The translations under genes and the position numbers were made by a program. A stretch of DNA of 10,933 bases, taken from positions 1 to 10,933 of the forward strand of contig JAOXYB010058213.1 in the NCBI GenBank assembly GCA_028565635.1, written 5' to 3'. Within the stretch, counting starts at the first letter, position 1; every line of letters starts with the position of its first letter. Below, one piece after another: positions 1 to 6,600 of the stretch. The notes beneath the pieces are model-generated. The model was given only the letters and a program-made list of their open reading frames with translations, ran no database searches and was not told the DNA's origin. The DNA comes from Phoronis ovalis (Eukaryota > Phoronida > Phoronidae).

Positions 1-529
1 GTTTTTGCCAAATTCAAACTAAAAAGTTAACTTGATTTGCAAAATATTGTACATATTAAGTACAAAAACAGTGTTTTAAGGCAATTTTTGGTGCTATGCC
101 ATGAGAGGGTACTATCAATTAGCGGGAAAATGGAATTGCAAGACTAATAAGCATTCATTGTTGTATAAACTGACCAAATTTAATTCCGATACTAAGAACA
201 GAACCTTATTTAATAAACGTCCGAAGTTGTGCATAGGAACTCTTCCCAGATCTCTAACTGGACAGATGCTATATCCCTTAGCTATGCTTAGAGCAAAGGG
301 ATGATAATGACACAACAGAATTTCTTAATGTTTAGAAGGAGAGCAAAAACTTGAAATTTACTGACAGAAATAAATTAATTTTTTTCTAACAATGATATCA
401 CAGTTCACACCTACCAAGTTTGCAGGAATTTGACCAATAGTCTATTGAAAGTAATGTTGGAAACAAGCCAATAACTCAAGCTACTCCCAGTGCTTGGAAT
501 AATTAAGAATACAATAGTATTTGTCTTAC
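1..529. other. ATM intron, left edge of window
   Basis: Downstream intron of ATM after the donor at 530/529. No further exon with homology and splice signals was recognised. The open frames on both strands at 101-315 have no recognisable motif or splice support. A short inverted repeat (ATCCCTT 273-279, AAGGGAT 296-302, with an inner GCT/AGC pair) can fold into a hairpin; the surrounding 200-302 is slightly more GC-rich and looks like a repeat fragment. Confidence 0.5.
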
Positions 530-659
530 TTGCGACTGTTTAGACAAAAGTGAAACCAGAGTAGGAGCTTTGGCTGCATGACAATCTGTCAGATAGTTAA
601 GAGTGGCATTGATAACCGTCATGTTGAAAGCAGGTGGATTTGGCTCAGGAATGTTACCT
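530..659 (-). CDS. ATM: ATM exon h (most downstream exon in window)
   Basis: 130 bases: one base, then 43 codons starting GNIPEPNPPAFNMTVINATL and ending SLLSKQSQ. It follows human DPAPNPPHFPSHVIKATF and IEILSKSP. The acceptor is ATATTTCAG|A. The donor is CAA|GTAAGA at 530/529; open reading continues only briefly past it. The next exon downstream is outside the window or not recognisable in bases 1-529. Confidence 0.92.
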
Positions 660-3600
660 CTGAAATATGTAAATACATAGCAACAAACATGTAGGCAAAA
701 CCAGAAAAATGTATTTTGACAATTTTCATTCTTTGGTATGCAAAAAGCATAATTTACATGAAAACTATTTAGTTCATGAAACTTGCAGGTTTCTCTGTAA
801 TAGTGGATTTGGTACAATAATGTTTACATACTGCATTCAAATATTATGGACCAAGAAGCTTAAGCTCTACCACATAATCTAGAACATCCCTTTTATTTTG
901 AAATTACATCTTCGGTACATACCTCTCGCTACTTTTGCTGGTATGACCATCATCTTCATGTAAAGTCATCAGAATATCCACAACTAAACTGTCCAAATTA
1001 TTAGCTATGGAGTTTTCTACTGCCTGAAAATCAAACTGAATGTTTATAACATCAAACAGTGGTCAGACTACACATTTCACTCTCTTGCCTTTAAAAATGT
1101 GTTAATAAAGAAAACTGTTATATGATCTTGAAAGCTAATAATTTTGTTAACTCAATTGTGATTGCTCCATCACCTGCTTTGTTACTTCTTTTTCCAGCAT
1201 ACTATAACACTTGCTGGCCGTACTCAGTTTTTCTCTATACAAAGTATCTCCCATTCCAGTTTTGTTTGCAGCAAATAGAGGCAAGATATGAATAACTATT
1301 TTTGGTATGCATTCCAGCAGTAAGTCTTTAGGTGAACGTTCCACTTTAGCAGCAACTTCATAAACACATTCAAAATTTGCTTGCAAAACAAGAAATGGTA
1401 CTATTACTTGGTACCATTGCCTACAAAATAAATTGGATTAATTGTAGAACAATTTATAAATACCAATAAAGTGTGGAATAAATGTACAGATAAATATTAA
1501 TACTATTTGATATTCTACAAGATTTTAAAGTGACAGGTGGTAAATGAAAGGTGGAAAATGGGGTAACTGTTCAAATTAAAAAACCGTATTAAATAATCAA
1601 GATTTCCTAGATAGACTTAACTAAAGATGGATTATTATATTGAATCAAACGTGACAGCGTACAATATAGTGAATCAGATTTTGGTTGCGTCTGGTGATAT
1701 TGACACTTTTTAGATACCATAACTATGGTATACAACTGCAGTAAAGAGTAATGCAGGTCTTGTGTACTGGAGCTTTGCAATCAGCTGTTACTCAGTTCAG
1801 ATACAATTAAGGAACCCATTATCATTATGTCTCAAGAGCCTTTGCTAATAGAATCTTTAAGAATTTAGGAAATGTGGATTCTGTCACAAAGCCTGGCAAA
1901 CACCAGTGATGGAAATCAAGAAATAAAGCAAAAGTTGAACAACAGAATAATGATGAAGTTATGCCATTCAATATGGAAATAGACATAGTGCAAAGTTAAT
2001 GATACAGAAGCAAAATCCAACATATCATACACAAATCAAGCATTTAAAGAAAATGTTTAAAGAAACATTCAGACCCAGAATATGGAAGTTAAAATGAAAT
2101 ACATCATGCTAAATTTGTACAAAAAGTTACGAGGGCATTGAATTTATGTGCCAAAGAAACTGTTGACTGTACTGTCACAGACTAGAAAGATGCAACAATT
2201 GCTACAGCTTCACTAATGGAGCATGCTCCTATGGAAACCGTTACCTAAGAAAAGAAAAGAATCCAATGAATATAACTGAAAACTTAGAAAAGTTAAATCA
2301 TGAAATAATTGCACTTATAGTTCTTAGAAATTATCTAGCTTAGATATTATTCTTTCCAAGAAGTAAAAACATATTTGTTGGATATTTTTACTGGAATTAC
2401 ATGATTTGCATTTCCACTGGTTGCTACAGGAGACATAACTGGGAATATGACATGGGGCCAGCATATCTATATATTACACCTTTGTGAGCAAGATTTCCCA
2501 AGGGGCATTGTGAAGTAAGTGATGAGATATTGCAAAAATAATTCACTACATAATTTAAACAATTTATGATTAGCCATTAAGGAATTTATATAGCGTAAAC
2601 ATAATCTAACGATGTTTGAGAAAACAATTAATTAATAAATCACCTGTACATAGCTAGACGAGATTTGGAAAAAAAACCATTTCACTAGACGTAATTAAAT
2701 ACAATTGTTGATCAGTCACTTAGGAATTGAAATTGAATTTTTATCTTAGTTCAGCATAAATTCAGTACAAACTAAAACATTATTTTATTAAATTCAATCA
2801 GCAACAAAACAGGAATTGCAGCTGTACCTTTCTTGAGTATTAGACAAAAAGAGAAATCAGTGGTGAATCTTTACAAGACTTTTTATTAGATTTACAGGAT
2901 AAAGTCAGCATAAAGTTGGCATAGTCTACTGAATTAAATATGACAGGAAACAATATATTAGCAAATCAGACATAGGCAGTGTTTGCTGATGTCAGTTACA
3001 ATTAGATATTGCGGCATGATCCTATAGTAGACTTTGTGGATCTTAATACATTTGAATAGGTTTGGACATGAGAATGAAATAAAAGAATTTGTTAGTGAAA
3101 AGATAACTCATTTTTTTGCTCAGCTCGCTGAAAACAATTTTTCACATTTTGTTGATATTCATAATTTATAAAATGCAGCATAATCAAGGTTTTCTAGATA
3201 AAACAACTGAAAATGGAATATAATTATATTGAATCAAATGTGACAGCGTACAATGCTAGTGACTCGGACATTGGATGGTGCTTGGCGATATTGGTACTTT
3301 TTAGATACTATGCTGTACAATTGTTTCTCTCAGCTTTAGGATGTTTACTGAATATCATTGCTTTAATTGGGTTGTTTTACATTCGAAGCAAGAGACCAAG
3401 AACATATTTACTGCTTAGTTTGTCTTGGTCAAATTTTATAATGTCTAGTATGACTGTGACTAGCACAGCTTGGGTGATTACACAAGGGGATTTGGCTGTG
3501 AAATCTGTAAACTGTTCGACAGTTAGAATTTCTGTAGGTGGTGGTTTTATTGCTCAAGAAACATTAGCATTAGGTGTTGGCATAACAGCCATTTATACGG

Positions 3601-6600
3601 CTATTGAAGCTATAGAATTTTTAACATTAATAGCGATGACAGTGGATGTGTTTGTAGCTGTTTGGAAGCCATTGTTGTACAAGTTCATAGTGACAAAAAA
3701 ACGTATTATAATATGTCTAGTTGCTATTTGGTTGTTAGTTATTGTATCAGCAACGCTGCTTGTTACACTGTCAATTGTACTAAAGCCATTTTCATATGTT
3801 GACATATACAAAATAACAGCAATAGCAGCCTCTTCATTCAATATAGTAATCTTTATCATTTTATTAATCGTGCATGTTTTTATATTTCGATTAGTATTTA
3901 GAAATCAGATTACTTTGCATACATCAGCTGAAAAAATTTCAAGGTTAAAAAAGAGTACTTTTACAACTGTCATAATGTTGATGCTGTTCGCAGTATGTTA
4001 TGGTCCTATTTGCATAAATACATACATTGCACAAGGATTTCTGTGGAGCGGTTCTGTAATAAGGAATAACTCAGCTCTTGTATTCTGGAGCTTCACAAGT
4101 ATGTGTTTTCTCATTTTAGACTCAGTTTTTGAACCTATAATTATTATGTCTCGAGATCCTTTCTTAAAAGAATCACTAAAGATTTTAGCAAGAAAATGCG
4201 GATTCTGCCAGGTGAAAAATTTAGCAACACTCAATGCAAATGTGCATGTAAATGATGAAACACATAATAAAATCATAGGACAGATTAACGATCCAATGGC
4301 ACTAAATGGAAACATGAATAAAAATTATGGTACTGAAGAAGTTATTGAAACGGAATCCAGTAATAGCTACATGAATCAAGCCTTTGACAAAACTATTCTG
4401 AATAAACAAATACATCACACACACGGAATTGAAAGAGATAATGAAGTAAAATGTGAGAAACAGATAAACTTCATGTTGCTCAGTTCAGCTGATAAGGACG
4501 ACATTGTCTCCAGCATTGTAGACACTAATTCGACAACTGATACCTATTTATGAATCATTTAGTTTTCTCAAACAAAACTGAATATCAATTCAGAAGGTGA
4601 AAGACTTATAACACACAATTTGTGCCAATAATATGAACTGTTCTGAGGAAACTTTCCTGTAATTTTTAATCAAGAAATTTTTAGCTGAAAAAGTGCTGAG
4701 CAGAAGGGATGAGTCAAATTTTGATATAGTTTTTATATACAGTTGTATACTTGCTTATTTCTGTTGAGATGTTTAAAAAGAATTAAAGTTTGATGTACTA
4801 AAATTACAATTTGTATTGTTCTAACAGCTACATGTTTTGTTTCGTTTCACTTCGTAACATACCTTTTCTAATAACACCAGCTCAAGAGATATTTCAATAG
4901 CACATCATGCTTCATACAGACCTAGGTATGTCTGGACTTGTGCATTTATTACTAATCATAAATACTATAAACTTACGTTATTCTATACTTTGTTTCAACA
5001 GGAATGAATATACACGGTGTTTGTATAGTCTCTATCCCATAATTCTGTTGCTGTGTTTAACCCATTCAGGTCTAATTTTGAAAGTTAGAATTATTTTTGA
5101 TCTCTTGTTTACTTTTTTTAATTTTTCAATCACTAGTGAGAATTGTTAAAAAAATACTTTTAAAAATCAATTATAATTGATGGACAGAAATAAGAGTTAC
5201 ATATTATGAATTTTGTTCACTTGCATAGATATAGTTAAATTTTTAAATTATTACATATACTTCAAGGAATGCTCCTAAAATAAAAAGAATAATAAAGAAA
5301 ATTGCAACATTTTGTGTTTCCGTGTTTTTGCTGTTCCTACTTTGGGAAATCATTACTAATTTGGACAAAAAGTTAAAAAGAGGTAAAAAAGGCTTTTAAG
5401 CTTAAAAAAGGCTTTTAAGTGTTAAAACACTTCGGTTAAGCTTTGAATTTAGTGTGCAATAAACAGAATCCAAGAAAAAAAAAATTACCTATAAAATTCA
5501 ACACAACTGAAGCAACCTAACAACTGGTATGGAAATTCTTGAATTGTATATCCAACTTTTAACCATTGTTCAATGAGATATGGCAAATGACTACAAATAA
5601 ATGTTGTGAGACTTGGAAATCCAAGGTCTTCTGAGACTTGCAGTAACACCTGAAATGAATATAAACTAAATAGCAAATTACATGTATATAGAAGCAGCAG
5701 CAAGGTTTGGTCAACAGACATCAATAAATTCAGTAAAAGCATGTTTTAGTCGGTTGCCTGCCATACATATTCAGCTATTACCTCTGTTGACTTCACTGGC
5801 TTGGTCGCGCACAGTAACTGCAAAGTGTTTTAATGAAAGAACATCACAATACTATCTATTCCAGTAGATATCACTAGTACCAGGTCTTCGCAAGTAACTT
5901 ATGGCAGGTGTTTACCACGTTTTGCCACGGGTGGCACTGCGAAATTGTTTTTTTGATATTTCTAATTAAATAAAAAGGTTAAATTATTCATTTTAATGTG
6001 TGTTTGTTAGGAACTGTATGATCTTTAACGTGGCACTCACTGCTTTTGGCTAAATGATCACATGACTCATAGGTATGTGCTTACCTGTGATAAAAATGAC
6101 ACCTACTTCAACGAAATTTCCACGTGTGCAACAAAATAAATGATCTATTTTTTTGGTAAAATTAGTTAATGTGTTTATTCTAGAAGATAACTGGAATAAG
6201 GCATATTTCGTTTTTTTCTTCCATTTTAAGTAAAAAAATTTTTTGCATATAACTCTTATAAAATCCGTCATTTTTCGCTTGAAAATATGTTATTTCTAAA
6301 AAACACTAAAATAGTTTGAGTATGCCAAATGTGCAAAAGTAAGTTCTCACTTACATGATCTCATAGAACAACTTTCCAAAATTTACAAAATCAAGCGAAC
6401 GCGCGGAATTTGAATGATATCTTTCCTACTTTACTGCAAGCAACAGTGCTCAGTGGAGCAGATTCTCCTTCCTTTGGAGATAAGCAAACGACGTGTAGTA
6501 TAACGTGCAAATGTAGAAAGCGCAGATAATTCTGAATTATAGCGCGAGCGTCTGGAAATATATTTTAACCTGCCTTAAGTTACTTGCGTTCCGAGTGCTA

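Noticed and set aside
101-315. Overlapping open frames on both strands, checked as a further ATM exon
   Set aside because: Neither matches the sequence expected after SLLSKQSQ, and there are no suitable splice sites.
3593-4315. Minus-strand open frames of 88 and 105 codons opposite the receptor
   Set aside because: Shadows of the receptor coding sequence, with no homology to ATM or other families.
4907-5149. 80-codon plus-strand open frame in the host intron
   Set aside because: Low-complexity hydrophobic composition, no promoter or homology recognised; expected by chance in AT-rich DNA.
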